The translations under genes and the position numbers were made by a program. This document shows, piece after piece, positions 36,368 to 49,454 of a stretch of 64,000 nt of DNA (position 1 is the first letter of the stretch; each line of letters opens with the position of its first letter). Source of the stretch: Brachynemurus nebulosus (taxonomy: Eukaryota > Arthropoda > Insecta > Neuroptera > Myrmeleontidae); the NCBI GenBank assembly GCA_035578155.1, contig JAPWDM010000003.1, positions 23,152,916 through 23,216,915 on the forward strand, read 5' to 3'. The notes below the pieces were generated by a model. That model saw nothing but the letters and a program-made list of their open reading frames with translations. It had not been told where the DNA came from and searched no databases.

Positions 36368-37586
36368 TTGGACATATGTACTAAGTATCTATAACGAAGA
36401 CCATCCACATCATTGTGGAAATGTGGAGATTGAAATTTAGAAATTATGTTTAAAAATATGCATCTGGAATTGTGAATGGAAACCGCAAAAAAACATATTT
36501 ACAAGCGTAACTAGTTGTGAACATTACGAATATAACAATATTCGAGAGCGAATTTTCCCCGCATTGTTCCTAAAAAACTTTTAAGTCGGATCGAAATCTA
36601 TTATGGATAGTAAAGCAATTTCTCTCATCAGTCTTCATCATTTCGCAATGTATGCTCACCTGTAACAAAAGAAAATCGAAAATAAAATCAAATTCAAACA
36701 ATCAAATAAATATTTTGATCAAATAGTCTTTTGTTTCTATACAAATATAGTCCAACAAAAACTGTACAATAATTTAAAGGATTGCCATTGTTTCAAAATA
36801 GTACAACAGATATTTTTGTGTAGGTTGACTTTGTCATTCGAATTTATCATGAATATTAAAAGAAATGGCTAAAGCTATTTTATAGTCTAGAAGAGTATTG
36901 CATCACTTTGAAATGCCAAAAAGGAAAGTTTATTGACGAACTGAAAAGGCAATAATTCATTAAGGTACTTTCTAAGCTTAATTAAGGATAATTTGAACAA
37001 ACGGTAAGCAAGCCACAGTCCGTAGAGTACTGATTTCCCTAAGTACCCTTGGGGCACATGTCTAAAGACTCCCACATAATACTGACATCCACAACTGGAA
37101 TTATACATTTATAAAAAAATAAAAAATTAATCCCTTAAGTAGTAAACCTTCACAGCCTGAACACTGACAATATATTCTTAATTTTTTGCGGAAATGACCG
37201 CCTCACAAAGAGCTTCATTTTCTAAATGATTTGCGGATTAAGAAATGTAAAATTTATTCTAACCCATGTCGTACAAAAGATTACCTATATTTTGATAATT
37301 ATAAAATACATTGTAATTTTAAATACGCTGCCAATAGGGTGGGTACACAGCTTCCTCGTAGTCGTAAAAGGCTTTAAAACAGTATTCTACCAAATATACA
37401 TATTATATACCGTGAAATTATATTTTCGCCTTGAAGTTTATAAAAAACTGTTGTAACTCAAAAGACTTAAGGGCAAAATTATAAAATAATAGCAAAAATA
37501 TTTTAGAAACTAACCCCCAATATACCCAAAAAATTTGAGCGAGATAGGACTAGCAGTAAATAAGATATTGACATTTAATGGGATTT
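36368..37586. other. Unassigned AT-rich DNA
   Basis: No gene or repeat recognised. Confidence 0.4.
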
Positions 37587-37907
37587 CATGGTAGCGGCGT
37601 AGCTACCGTTACTCCGATTTCGATTAAATTCATAGGGGACCATATAGGAACCAAACTACATAATTTCTGAAAATTTCATAAAAAAGAATTGAGTAGTTCA
37701 GAAGTTATGCCACTTGGTGCAATTTTGGAATGACATGGTAGCGGCGTTGCTACCGTTACTCCGATTTTGATTAAATTCATAGGGGACCATCGCGGAGCCA
37801 AACTGCATAATTTCTGAAAATTTCATTAAAAACAATCGAATAGTTCGGAAGTTATGCCACTTGGTGCAAAATTGGAGACACACAGACGGACAGACAGACG
37901 GACGGCC
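37587..37907. repeat. 147-bp tandem duplication ending in a GACGGACAGAC run
   Basis: Two units begin CATGGTAGCGGCGT at 37587 and 37734 and both end GTTATGCCACTTGGTGCAA. The second is followed by ACACAGACGGACAGACAGAC (37880 on). Tails of this GACGGACAGAC type are known from many invertebrate interspersed repeats. Which class this one belongs to I cannot say. No reliable frame crosses it. Confidence 0.8.
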
Positions 37908-38939
37908 CAAACCAAAATTGTTCAGGAAGCTCTAAGACGTAAAATGTGCGTAAAAAATTTGATTTTGAAGAGAAAAAATTTTTTATTTTTCAAAAGTGAT
38001 CACAATGCTTCCGCTACTTTAGTAGTCTCGGAAGCAAAAAATATATATGATTTAATTCAACATGACTGAATCCACGGGTAAAAATGAATTATGTACAAAA
38101 CTATATTTCTGTTCGTATAGATATAAATAACGTCCCAAATGTAACAATCAAAACCAGAGTAAGTAGTTTTGGTGATTAACAAAAAATGTGACTAATGAAA
38201 TCATTACGCCATTACATATGTCGGTTTTAGTTACCTATTATTTGTTATACAATATCAAGTTCATCTACTTCTTTGTTTTCGTACTTCTACATTCTTTTGT
38301 TGCTCAAAAGAAACAAAAAATGTACAACTTACTTCAGTAGTTTAATTTTTTTTATCACTTTTATTTGTTTTATTTATTACCAACTGAATGTTATTTGATC
38401 TAAAAATAGACGTAAACAATGTATTTCTGTTAACCGTGAAGAAGTAAATTATATTTCAAGTTAAACCATTCGTTTCAAATGGGTCAAAATTTTAAAATCA
38501 TCAATATATTTTTTGTTTTTGACACAACCCCTTAAAATAAGGGTGGATAAGGCAAAAAAAGTAATCATACCCTAGGTGATTAGTTGGCATTTGGAGTTTG
38601 CATCTTCCTACACCACAGTTACTTTTTATCGTTTTTTGATTAACGATGCGATCCTTTAATCTTAAAGGAACTTCATCACTAAAATGACAGTAGTCATATA
38701 TGACTGAGAATTTAAAATCCAATAAGAGGACCAGTCAATTTACTTTAATAGGTATTCCTTTCCAGAACTTTCAAATAAAAATATTATTTACTCATTTTAC
38801 TTGTGACTTTTTAGGCATTCAAAATTCTAGTAAACCTTATGACGTCATCAAATGAAGAAATTTTTTTTTTTCTTAATTCAAGCTTTATTGACGTAATTTG
38901 ATTTAAAGTGATTAACTGATTTATGATAATTTGGGTGCA
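37908..38939. other. Unassigned AT-rich DNA
   Basis: No gene or repeat recognised. Confidence 0.4.
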
Positions 38940-39104
38940 CAGTGAAAAAATTTGTGTTAAAATTGACACATTTCACATGTCCAGAACGGTCCACTCAATT
39001 TTTGTGTTATTTTAACACAAAGCATATGTGTCAAATCTTTACACAAGATTTGTGTCAATGATTTAACACACACCCGAAGACATACATTTTGTGTTAATTT
39101 TTCA
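38940..39104. mobile_element. Candidate MITE with TGTGTTAA / TTAACACA words
   Basis: Starts CAGTGAAAAAATTTGTG, which is hAT-like. Over 165 bp it holds six or more TGTGTTAA-type words and complements, among them GTGTTATTTTAACAC. The right end, TTGTGTTAATTTTTCAG, is only loosely complementary to the left. No target duplication was found. Confidence 0.45.
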
Positions 39105-40614
39105 GATTTATCAGAGTTAGTTGTTAAGCTTTTTTATTCAATATTTTACTCAAAGAGTATGGGATAGAAGAGAAACAGCCCATAAGAACTAATGTAAAAT
39201 CGTAGTATACGAGTTTCAACGCTTCTACCGAGTAGGGCGCGCCATTTTTTATCGAGTAACGAACCATTTTTTATCAAACTATTAATTAAATTATTATATT
39301 AATTTTTCAACTACTGCAAGAAATCTTAACATCCAACTCATTCAACTGTCACTAACTCAAACGCACGATTCATGCTTCAAATTTCAAAAAATTCAACTAC
39401 CTCGTCGCCTAACTAGTCTCAAGATGTCACTAAAAACTTATGTTTCTGTTTCTGTTTCTGTCATCGTGTTAACAAAAGAAGACAAACGGCAGATAAAGCT
39501 AGACATTTGTCTTAACTTGTTTGTCGTAGTTATGAACGTACGTAATTATATTATTTTAGAAATAGAGTAGATATTTTATCTTATAGACGTTTTTATACAT
39601 AAGTAATATATGTAGTACCGAACATAGCATGCATTTGTATTTAAATATTATTATGCTCTATAAAAAAAAAATACCAACTAAAATCTTTCCATAAAAATAT
39701 ATGTTATAGAGTACTAAGAGACAAATTATCGAACAAAAAATGGTGGGTGTCGCTAACGCCTAAGTGCCAAAAAAAATTTACTTAAATTAAAAAATTTAAA
39801 AAAAATTAGTATAATACTGGAATATAACATTAATTTTGTTTTATTACTTTGCTTAAGGCGGGTACACAATATATATTTAAAACTCAAATAAATCGGCTCA
39901 GTAATTTCGTCAAAAAAAATTTTACCCGGCTATGCCCATTAATCACTGCAACTTAACCGAAATGATTTTAATTGATTGCTGCTGGCAAGTACTAGTAGGT
40001 ATAATTTTTTCAGGTTTTTTGAATCAACAGTTTAGAAGTTATAGCTAAGGGAACCAAACAAACTATTTGTTCTCCTTTACTTTGAAGCCTCGTATTCCGT
40101 CAAAGCCTTAAAAATGAAAAATGGGAAAAGGAACCTCAACTTCGTTCCTTTCTAATTAATAGGATGCTGTAAATTTTCAGGCTTACTTCCCAGTGCGAAA
40201 AAAGACCTCAAGAAATTTAAAAAAAAATTATTATATATTAGTTCTACACTTCTATAATGTACATGCAAAGTTTCATGCTCATAGATCCAAAGGATCGGGC
40301 AGATTTGATGATACTATAAGTGTTTCGAGATATTTCTTCGGAACCCTAAAAACAAAACCAAAATCTATCTATAGTACTGTGTCACAAAAAACGAAAAATT
40401 ATGCCACATGAATCATCAAAATCCGTTTCCAAACCGGTTCCTCCACCTTCTGATTTCGTACAATATTCTTCTATAATGTTTAAATCACTTTATACCAAAA
40501 TTGTTCACTTTCAAAATCAGACGATACGATAATTTAAATTACTCAGAGGAAGAAAAAACAATCAAGTCCATTCATTGATTACTCGTATTTATGTGTAATT
40601 TAATATCTGTAGAC
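39105..40614. other. Unassigned DNA
   Basis: About 1.5 kb with no recognisable gene or repeat. CTGTTTCTGTTTCTGTC at 39443 is a short local triplication. Confidence 0.4.
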
Positions 40615-40915
40615 CAGGGGTTTCCAAAGTGCGACCAGCGATGCCAGATCGTCTGCATACTCTCAAATTCGTAATAATTATTTACATTTTTCTATAAAAA
40701 ACCTACTTTGGTCATACTATAATCAGGGCCGACGAGAGAAATAATGAGCTCCTAGGTAAAGCAAATTTTTTTTTAAAATTTTTGTCCAAAAGTACAGTCG
40801 ACCAGCAGCAAAAACCTTTTCTCACTGTGCGTGAACTCCTACAAAAGATTCCAGGACTTCTTTCAGACCCGGGTTCCCGAGCTAAAGCTTCACCTCCCTT
40901 CTCGGCAGCCCCGAT
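40615..40915. mobile_element. hAT-like fragments
   Basis: CAGGGGTTTCCAAAG at 40615 looks like one hAT terminus. CAGGGCCGACGAGAGAAAT at 40724 is another and matches the family at 59829-60026. A GC-rich segment at 40865-40911 with GACCCGGGTTCCCGAG resembles that family's right half. No exact target duplication could be found, so these are damaged copies. Confidence 0.5.
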
Positions 40916-41580
40916 TATAGTTAAACATCTTTTCGTTGTAAAATATCAAATTCTACATGGAGTATGTCTTCTTATTACATCGATTTTATAAATCAGTGGT
41001 GGTAGTTCTGCCTTCCATCCGAATTACTTTTCTATTATATTTTATTCGATGATCTACTTTTATATAAATTTAATTTTTATGTTAAAATAACCAAAGTTCA
41101 GGAAATTTCCGATGTGATTTTTCTATTATCTTTACACTTCTGATTTTATCAAAAATGAAAAAAATAGTATCGAAAACCTATCAATAGCTTCAAATTTCAT
41201 GTTTCTAACATCAAAATTACGGTTTTTAAAGGTTTTAAAACATTTTGTATTTGTGATGACGTCATCGAATCCAATTTTTTTTTAAACTAATAGCTACAAA
41301 AATGATTTGAAACAGGTCTGTTGATGAAATTTGAGTAATTTGAGTGTTAAATTTTTGGCATTTACAATTTGGCTCGCTGCGCTGACGCGAAACTTTAAGC
41401 AGCCCTGCTATTATGTAGACAGATCGAGATGTCAACCATCAAAAATCTATTCAAAACGAAAAAAATTCAAGATGTGATTAAAAGCACCTCGGTGCATGCA
41501 TGTAGGTACACGTGTAAAAAACAACGCTCATGTATGTGTGTAGGTGGTTTTTGAAAGAATACAATAAGACGAATTATTAT
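40916..41580. other. Unassigned AT-rich DNA
   Basis: No gene or repeat recognised. Confidence 0.35.
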
Positions 41581-41599
41581 TGTATTGTGAACGGATCGT

Positions 41600-41760
41600 T
41601 GTATGGCCTCCTCTTATTATACTCTGTTCAGGTTCGTCATACTCTTGTTTAACTTATTCTTGCGCTTCGCTCAGTTGCCAGTCAGTCGTATAAATAGCGA
41701 GCAAGCGACTAAGCGGCAATCTCCTTCCTTCCTCTTCATCGTCGTACATCTTGTTTTATA
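41600..41760 (+). promoter_or_regulatory. Candidate TATA promoter
   Basis: TATAAATAG at 41689-41697 is a full TATA consensus in a patch that is GC-richer than its surroundings and is followed by a pyrimidine-rich stretch (CTCCTTCCTTCCTC) near the expected start 30 bp downstream. No coding exon follows that I can recognise. In AT-rich DNA such words also arise by chance, but the local composition makes this one worth noting. Confidence 0.3.
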
Positions 41761-42653
41761 CATGTTGTGTGTGTATACATATATAGAAAAGAGGAAGGTT
41801 TTTTTTGGTTTGAAGCTTTACACTCCTTGGGATTTGCTTTAAGTGTCATGTAAACATAGAATGAATATTATATATTCATATATTTACTATTGTATATTGT
41901 CTGCCCATTCTCGACAAATATACCACGGTACATGTATACAATGTTTTGCAAAAATATGTGGTCTGTCAATAATAATGAAATGTTTGAAAAGTTGTCACAT
42001 GTTATAATAAAGAAAAGAATAATTACAAACTTGATTAAGTGTTTACAGATTTCCTTCTATATTGATGAAGATTAGACATTTCCTGATTACTATAATCCAG
42101 GATTTTATCGGTCTTGTAGTTAGGGACTCTAATTCTTGTCTACTAACAAGCCAATCGGATCCAACAATAACAGAACTGCCATTTTCAGAATTACCAGCAT
42201 CTTGCAGTTACAAATAAAGTTGCATAATAGACTTAATTTGGCCGCGAAGCTTGAAGATTCTTAAAACTGCGCCTATCTCTTGATAATCAATAGTCAAAGG
42301 TAAAAGATTATCTGTTTCGTGGGTGGTAAATTCTTGTCAATTAGGAGAATTGTCCAGTAATTAGTAACACCGAAAACGGGAGTGCGAAGAATCGTAAAAT
42401 TCTAATCTTATCACTCAATCTCATTAACTACTTAATAACAAGTTAGAGTTTTCAAATTTAAACATTTATTCAAATCTCACAATTTTGGAATTTTAAAAAC
42501 CAACTGCAGTCTGGTCCGACAAAAGGGTGGAGTCTTGCAACCTCGAGGCCCAAACTGTAAGAATGGGCCCGTAGTAGTCGATAAGGGCCGGGAAATAGTA
42601 AAACGACTCTAGCTTCAGCTACAATAATTTAGGTTACGAGTATTAAAACTATA
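41761..42653. other. Unassigned DNA
   Basis: No gene or repeat recognised. Confidence 0.35.
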
Positions 42654-43091
42654 GCTAGGGTCAGGACCGGATCTAGGGGGGGCAAGCCGGGGCACGTGCC
42701 TCCCTGGAAGGTTTTAGCGGCTGCAAAACGGTGAAAATTTTTTTGGCGCAGTAAAATTGAAAAAATTTTGGAAGTGACGAGCAAAAAAAAAGGTCAACAG
42801 TGAGTATTCATGATAGGGTTAAGGTGAAAGCAAAGATTAAGGGAAAAGGAAGCGATGACAAAAAAAAAGGCCGACAGTGACCATTTATGATAGGGTTCAG
42901 GTGCATTTATTCCTAGAAAAGGCAATGATGACAAAAAAAGAAGGTCTACAGTGCCTATTTCTGATAGGGTCCAGGTGACTTTTTTTGTCATCACTTCCTT
43001 TTCCAGGAAAAATTTTTTTTTTTGTTACGGGGGCGCCAACAGGAAACTTTGCCCCCCCTCCTAAATCTCTAGATCCGGCCCTGGCTTGGGT
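42654..43091. mobile_element. hAT MITE, CAGGRCCGGATCTAG family
   Basis: The element occupies 42662-43083 (422 bp). Ends are CAGGACCGGATCTAG and the complement of CAGGGCCGGATCTAG. Flanks are GCTAGGGT and GCTTGGGT, an 8-bp duplication with one change. Inside, a unit of 72-79 bp containing GATGACAAAAAAA and GATAGGGT is repeated three times. The same terminal family makes the shell at 43795-48753. Confidence 0.85.
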
Positions 43092-43786
43092 ACAATACTG
43101 AGGACCTCAAACGTGCATAAGAACACTCAAACTATATTTTGAATAGTCTCATAGTAAAATCCGGTCACCTATCGACTGTTAAATTACCAAGCCCTGATTC
43201 AAATGAGTATTATCAATCAAGCGCCTGCGCTAATCATGAATGGTCTGTTGGTATTCGTTGAAGAATTCCGTTCTTCGTATAGGAAAACCGTTGTCGGATC
43301 CTAATCCTATTTACATGAGGATACTCTGACTATAAGCCCTTTACAATAAAACAACCATCTGATTGTAAGTCGGTTTAGGTATTCGAGAATTGCTAACAAA
43401 GTCAAAACATTACCATCGACGTTGTCTACATTAATTATATTATTGAAGCTATTTATCACGATGAACGAGGAGATTTATAGCGAATTACAGGACTCGAAGT
43501 CGTTCTTTTTATTTTTGCTAGCACCAGACATGTAGGATTACTAGAAAAATATTACTAGATAAAATTCGATGCTTTAAAAACCGTAAATAAAACTACAGAA
43601 TGATGAAATTTGAATCGAATTATAGGTTTTCAAAAAGTGTGCTCTTTGAATATCAGAGCAGGTCACATTTTCTTAAAAGCCTTTAACAAAATGTGACCCT
43701 CTCCTGATTTGAGAGCAGAATCCGCTTCTGAGCTCACCCTTTTTGAAGTCGGTCCAAAATACATCAAAAATTATACCCAGGCATTA
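43092..43786. other. Unassigned DNA
   Basis: No gene or repeat recognised between the two related hAT elements. Confidence 0.35.
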
Positions 43787-44543
43787 CTGAACAGCAGGCC
43801 CGGATCTAAGAGGGGGCAAATCGGGGCCCCTGCCCCGGGCGTCAGTTTCAGGGGGCGCCAAAATCATACTAGGTCGGTCTATATTAAATTTAATGGTCTA
43901 AAAAAAAGTTGGTTGCTCAGCCATTTTAGAAAAAATTATTATTTTTCCAGTTATTTCTATTATATTTGAAGTATTAGGAACAATTCTTAAAAAAATTATC
44001 TTGAACCGTTTAAGCGTGGTAGCCATTTTTGTTTTCCAATTTGCGCTGATTTTTGTGTTTGCAGCCATTTATGCCAATGCACATATTTCATAAACAATTC
44101 ATCCTAAAAGGTTGAAGTAAAAACCATTTTATAGGTAATAAATGTCTTTTTATTTTAAGTAATGTCCGCATATTTAACCTATTTTCGTCCCTTCCATAAT
44201 AAAACTTTACCTAAAATTGGATATCAAAATTTAACAAAACTCACTTTTTGAACGTTTTTTTTTTCTTATAGAAGGAATGTTTTAAACCTCGCTTAGTATT
44301 TTTTATGAGAATACCTATACGGGTACAACTACCTATTATGAAACAAATACACACTATTTCAATTGTGAAACTTGTATCCTTTAATTCTTACAAACTTCCG
44401 AAAACTGACTTTTTTCCAAATTTTGGAATTTTGCGCCTCTGTAGTTCTAATGGGGCTGGTGATAAAAATTTGAAATTTGCACAACTTGTAGCGCTTTCAG
44501 AGTAGATTTATTAAAATAAAAAATCAACTTGTACCTATATTGA

Positions 44544-44607
44544 TCCTTTATAAAACCCTCAATTTTTATCATTGCCGCAACGAGAAAAATTGGAGTTTTA
44601 TAAAGGA
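44544..44607. repeat. Hairpin inside the hAT-like shell
   Basis: TCCTTTATAAAACCCTCAAT pairs with its complement at the other side with two differences and a 17-nt loop. Just downstream, GACTTATACTTTCCTCAAAA... recurs in complement near 48640, giving a second inverted pair within the shell. Confidence 0.7.
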
Positions 44608-44878
44608 CTTATACTTTCCTCAAAAATACTATTTAAACTAGGTCAACGAATCACTCGTTTCATACATGCTTTTGGAAATGAAAACTGAACCTTGTATACT
44701 CGAGTGCGTACTACGGAAAAAAATATTATTTTTGAATTGCTTTATGTATGCTACTGTGTATTATATGAATACTATTAAATGCAATTAATTTTCATTTATA
44801 TATTTTTGATTTTATTAGTGAACGTTTATATAGTTTATAATTTATTTATCTTATAATTTATAAATTATAAATTAATAT

Positions 44879-45516
44879 TAATACTAAAATTTAAAAATGA
44901 TTAATAAAAAATATAAAATTTAAAAATTTAAAATCAAAGAGAATCATATTTATAAATGGGCTTTTTCGGTTCTTTTCATATAATATGGGGAAAGCATAGA
45001 CTTTTGCATAAAATGAGACTAAAATCACTTAAATACGTTAAGGCGCTTTTGGTCCAGGACTGTCCAAAGTTGGACTATTTTGAGGGGGTGGGAGGGTGAA
45101 ACTACAATAAAAAGAGTTTCTTCGGTTTCAACCTATACTACGACATTTATCCATTTTGCGTACCAATTTTCATGAAATTTGAGCTAGCCGTTTTAAAGTT
45201 ATAACAATTTTTTCAAAAAAGTTACAAAAAACTATGCTATTTGCTTCAATTTTGTGACCTAAATATCTCGGGAGCAAATGGTAATTTGGGACAACTGGGG
45301 TCATATTCTGACTCAGGGCTCTTGGTAGATAAAATAACGTGAATATGAAACAAATCTGAAACTTAAACTTTTCCATGTTTGCTGCTGTTAAATGAAAAAG
45401 CCCGAATATTAAAATATGTACAGAAATTAAAAATTATATACAAAAGATAAAAAATAACATTAATACTAAAATTTAAAAATGATTAATAAAAAATGTAAAA
45501 TTTAAAAATTTAAAAC
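44879..45516. repeat. 57-bp direct repeats flanking a GGGCTTTTTC-ended segment
   Basis: The AT-rich word TAATACTAAAATTTAAAAAT and what follows occurs at 44879 and again at 45460, almost identical. Between them, GGGCTTTTTC (44958) and GAAAAAGCCC (45403) form short inverted ends. The direct repeats lie outside these ends and could be a local duplication or a pair of short flanking repeats. Confidence 0.55.
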
Positions 45517-46070
45517 TAAGAAAATTATAAATAATATTAGAATTGAAAAAAATTATTAAAAATCACACAGAAAAAATATATCAGAATTTGATAGTAAAAC
45601 TTACGCCTCAGAAAACAAATTTTAAATATTATTGAATATTTTGTACCCAATATCGCACCCCGGTGGACCAGGTCATAAAATTTATTGCCACACGTTTTCA
45701 TAAGAAATATACATTAATAACTTAAAAATACCCCTGTCGCAGCATCTGCATAACATAGCGAATTTCCAAATCTTGGGCACTGGCGGATCTCATCTAAGAC
45801 CTGTACCTATTTAAAATAGTTTAGCTTTCTAAGAGTAAAAGAATTTTTAAAATCGGCTGGGTAATTAGTTTTGGTATTTTTGGGGACCCAAGAACCCGAA
45901 CGAATTTTGTGCAGCATAGTTGTATCCATCTAAAATAATTTAGTTCTCTAGCAGTGAGAAATTTTTTAGCATCTTTTCGATAGCTTATTACTGGCGTTTT
46001 CGGATCTGCAAGATCCCGGTGGACCTCATTAAAAAATCAGCTCGACCGTATATTCTAGGCGGACTTTATG

Positions 46071-46176
<106 letters not shown>

Positions 46177-46299
46177 AACCCGTTGTGTAGCATTCTACGC
46201 CGCATTTGCATCCGCAGGACAGTTGTGGATCTCAGATAACACAACCTGTACCTATCTAAAATAGTTTACCTCGGTAATAGTAAAAAGGTTTCAAAATCG

Positions 46300-47405
46300 G
46301 TCAGTTATTTTATTTTTGACACTTTTAGGTCCTACTGACACTTCAGACCTTACATAAAGTAATCTATATGTATCTAAAATAGCTTAGCTCCCCAACAGTG
46401 AAAAAATTTTCAAAATCGGTCGGCTAGTTTATTTTTGACGCTTTTGGATCCGATGGACCCTGGCAGACTTTACATAACGTAATCTATATTTATCTAAAAT
46501 AGTTTAGCTCTGTAACAGTGAAAAAATTTTCAAAATCGGTCGGTTAGTTTATTTTTACCACTTTTGGGTCCCATGGACCCTGGCGGACCCTAAATAACGT
46601 AATGTATGTCTATCTAAAATAGTTAGTTCCCCAACAGTGAAAAAATTTTCAAAATCGGTCGGTTAGTTTATTTTTGACACTTTTGGATCCCATGGACCCT
46701 GGCAGACCTTACATAACGTAATCTATATTTATCTAAAATAGTTTAGCTCTGTAACAGTGAAAAAATTTTCAAAATCGGTCAGTTAGTTTATTTTTGACAC
46801 TTCTGGATCCTATGGACCCTGGCAGACCTTACATAACGTAATCTATACTTATCTAAAATAGTTTAGCTCTATAACAGTGAAAAAATTTTCAAAATCGGTC
46901 AGTTAGTTTATTTTTGACACTTTTGGGTTCTATGGACCTTGGTGGACCTTACATAACGTAATTTATATTTATCTAAAATAGTTTAGCTCTGTAACAGTGA
47001 AAAAATTTTCAAAATCGGTCAGTTAGTTTATTTTTGACACTTCTGGATCCTATGGACCCTGGCAGACCTTACATAACGGAATCTATATTTATCTAAAACA
47101 GTTTAGCTCTGTAACAGTGAAAAAATTTTCAAAATCGATCAGGCAGTTTATTTTTGACACTTTTGGGTCCTATGGACCCAGGCGGACCTTACATAACGTA
47201 ATCGATATTTATCTAAAATAGTTTAGCTCTGTAACAGTGAAAAAATTTTCAAAATCGGTCAGTTAGTTTATTTTTGACACTTTTGGGTCCTGTGGACCCT
47301 GACGGACCTTACATAATGTATTCTAAATCTATCTAAAATAGTTTAGCTCTGTAACAGTGAAGAAATTTTTAAAATTGGTCGTTTAGTTTATTTTTTACAA
47401 TTATG
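46300..47405. repeat. 120-bp tandem repeat array in copy 2
   Basis: Ten units with 120-bp spacing, matching the array in copy 1 unit for unit at its right end (for instance the CTAAAACAG and GATCAGGCAG variants recur in the same order). The duplication therefore copied the array as a whole. Confidence 0.93.
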
Positions 47406-48349
47406 GGATCAGTAAATCCTGGCGAAACTCATACAAATCTAGTACTCTAACAGTAAGAAAAGGGTTCTAAGGATCTCATATAACTTATGGCAGTCCGTAA
47501 GCTTCTTGCGGACATCATTTAATTAATTAATTCAAATACTTTAACTTACTAACTGTGAAAAAATTTTTAAAATCGATTGGTTAATTAATTTCTGGCCTTT
47601 TTAGGTCCCGAAAACCTTGACCTCACATAAAATACCTTAAATCCATTTGAAATGGTTTAATTTTTTAACATTATTAATTATTAGTGGAAAAATTTTCAAA
47701 ATCGATTCAAAATATTTTTCCGTACATACATATGTACATTGTACATATTTTGTTTTGTTTTATATTTAATATTTATATCATAACATAATCTTCAATTTCT
47801 TGTTTACTTAAAAATTCAATAAAAAAAAAAAAAATTCTTCATTACATTAGCTTAGAAAATCTGTTTAATTTACATTTTTTAACATGGGATAGAACCATGC
47901 TAATTATAATGCAATAAATGAGAAACAAAACTCTATACATGTATGTGTGTTATTACACATATATGTGAATAGTTTTCACTTGTTCTCACAAAATTCTTTA
48001 ATAAAAAAGTGAAATTTTTGTATACTTTATAAAGAACTGAGATATAAATATAAATTACTTATTAGACTAACAAAGAAAGAATAAAAGTGAAAATTTACAT
48101 TTTCTCGAAAAATACTTAAAATAGAAAGAAAATTATAAGAATATTTTCTTCATAATTTTTTTTTTCCTTTTCAACGATGTAAAAATCGAACTGCCTTATG
48201 ATAGGATCGAATGATAAAAAATGGCCAGAAAACCTACTTCTGGGCATCCGACGTGTCTGGCTAACGAACTTAGCCAAGCCAATTCAGAATCCAGTCCGCA
48301 CACAAAATTTCATAAGCGTTAGACGTTTTATTCGAGAGTTATCGCGCGG

Positions 48350-48353
<4 letters not shown>

Positions 48354-48433
<80 letters not shown>
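48354..48433. repeat. (TA)n microsatellite, right tract of copy 2
   Basis: About 80 bp of pure TA, followed directly by GGTCCCGGG. The segment between tract and end is shortened relative to copy 1. Confidence 0.96.
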
Positions 48434-48435
<2 letters not shown>

Positions 48436-48938
48436 TCCCGGGCTTAGGTCGCACCATGACACCTGGCGTAAAAGCTGAATTTCCAGTTTTGGAAATTCGC
48501 TAAAAGAGATGAAGTATGCATTATTAGTTCAGGTACTGTTTTCAAGAAACGTGCTTTCCTTTTTTATTATATTTTATTTTAAGGGGTTGCTCACGTGATT
48601 TTTGTTCAGAAAGACGTTGACCTAGTTTAATTAGTATTTTTGAGGAATGTATATATACTTATGAGTTTTTTGACAATTTATGTCAAACGTTGGAAGGAGG
48701 ACCCCATTTTCAAGATTCTGCCGCGGTTCTAAAAAATGGTAGATCCGGCGCTGCTGAACAGTCTCTACGATATTCAATAAGGACTACAAAATGCAATTTA
48801 CGAATATAAATAAATAAAATCTTTTGACTTTCACTGTATGCCTACATATACATATACACGTGTACATAACCTCAAATATGAGCTGTCAAATGATGCACGG
48901 CGGCCATAATATGCCGTTCGTCGTACACTGAACATAAA

Positions 48939-49454
48939 GCGGCTTCTACACGATGCTACGAACGTTCCTTCCAACATTCGATCGAACGTTTGAGGCAATT
49001 AAGTTCGATAGTTGGTGCGACGAATGTATCTGCTACACGGTGAGTCGAATGTTTGATCCAATACGAATGATGATGTGTTGACAACGCTGTTATCTGTCTG
49101 ATGTTATCTCTAATGTTATACACTGATGTTGTCTCTCTTGTATAATGTGTTGGGACAAACGTGACGAAGATGTTATCTGTCTGATGTTATCTCTAATGTT
49201 ATACACTGATGTTGTCTCTCTTCACATGAACGAGTCGTGCGCAACCAACGAACACAACCAACATTGACCTTCAAACGTTCGAAGCATCCCTTTGACTCGG
49301 TGCAAGAATACCGACATCGAACGGGACACGACCAAATGCGAATGTTTGACGCTCGACATTGGACACTCGTAGGTTCGAACAACGGCTACACGATGCTATG
49401 AACCATCCAACGTCGAATGTTGGAAGGTGTTCGTAGCATCGTGTAGCAGCGGCA
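48939..49454. mobile_element. TIR element with CTACACGATGCTA words
   Basis: Ends GCGGCTTCTACACGATGC and the complement of GCCGCTGCTACACGATGC, with the match running inward through CCTTCCAACATTCGA. The word CTACACGATGCTA recurs inside near 49384. An 84-bp tandem duplication beginning GTTATCTGTCTGATG lies at 49088 and 49172. The target duplication is unclear (ATAA on both sides at best). No coding content survives. Confidence 0.7.

Noticed and set aside
37698..37910. Cys/Val/Pro-rich protein from the GACGGACAGAC tail
   Set aside because: The frame is made by a simple-sequence tail and a tandem duplication, with no known domain.
40724..40915. Complete hAT MITE with target duplication
   Set aside because: The flanking words ACTATAAT and ATTATAGT are inverted, not direct, repeats, so no target duplication can be claimed.
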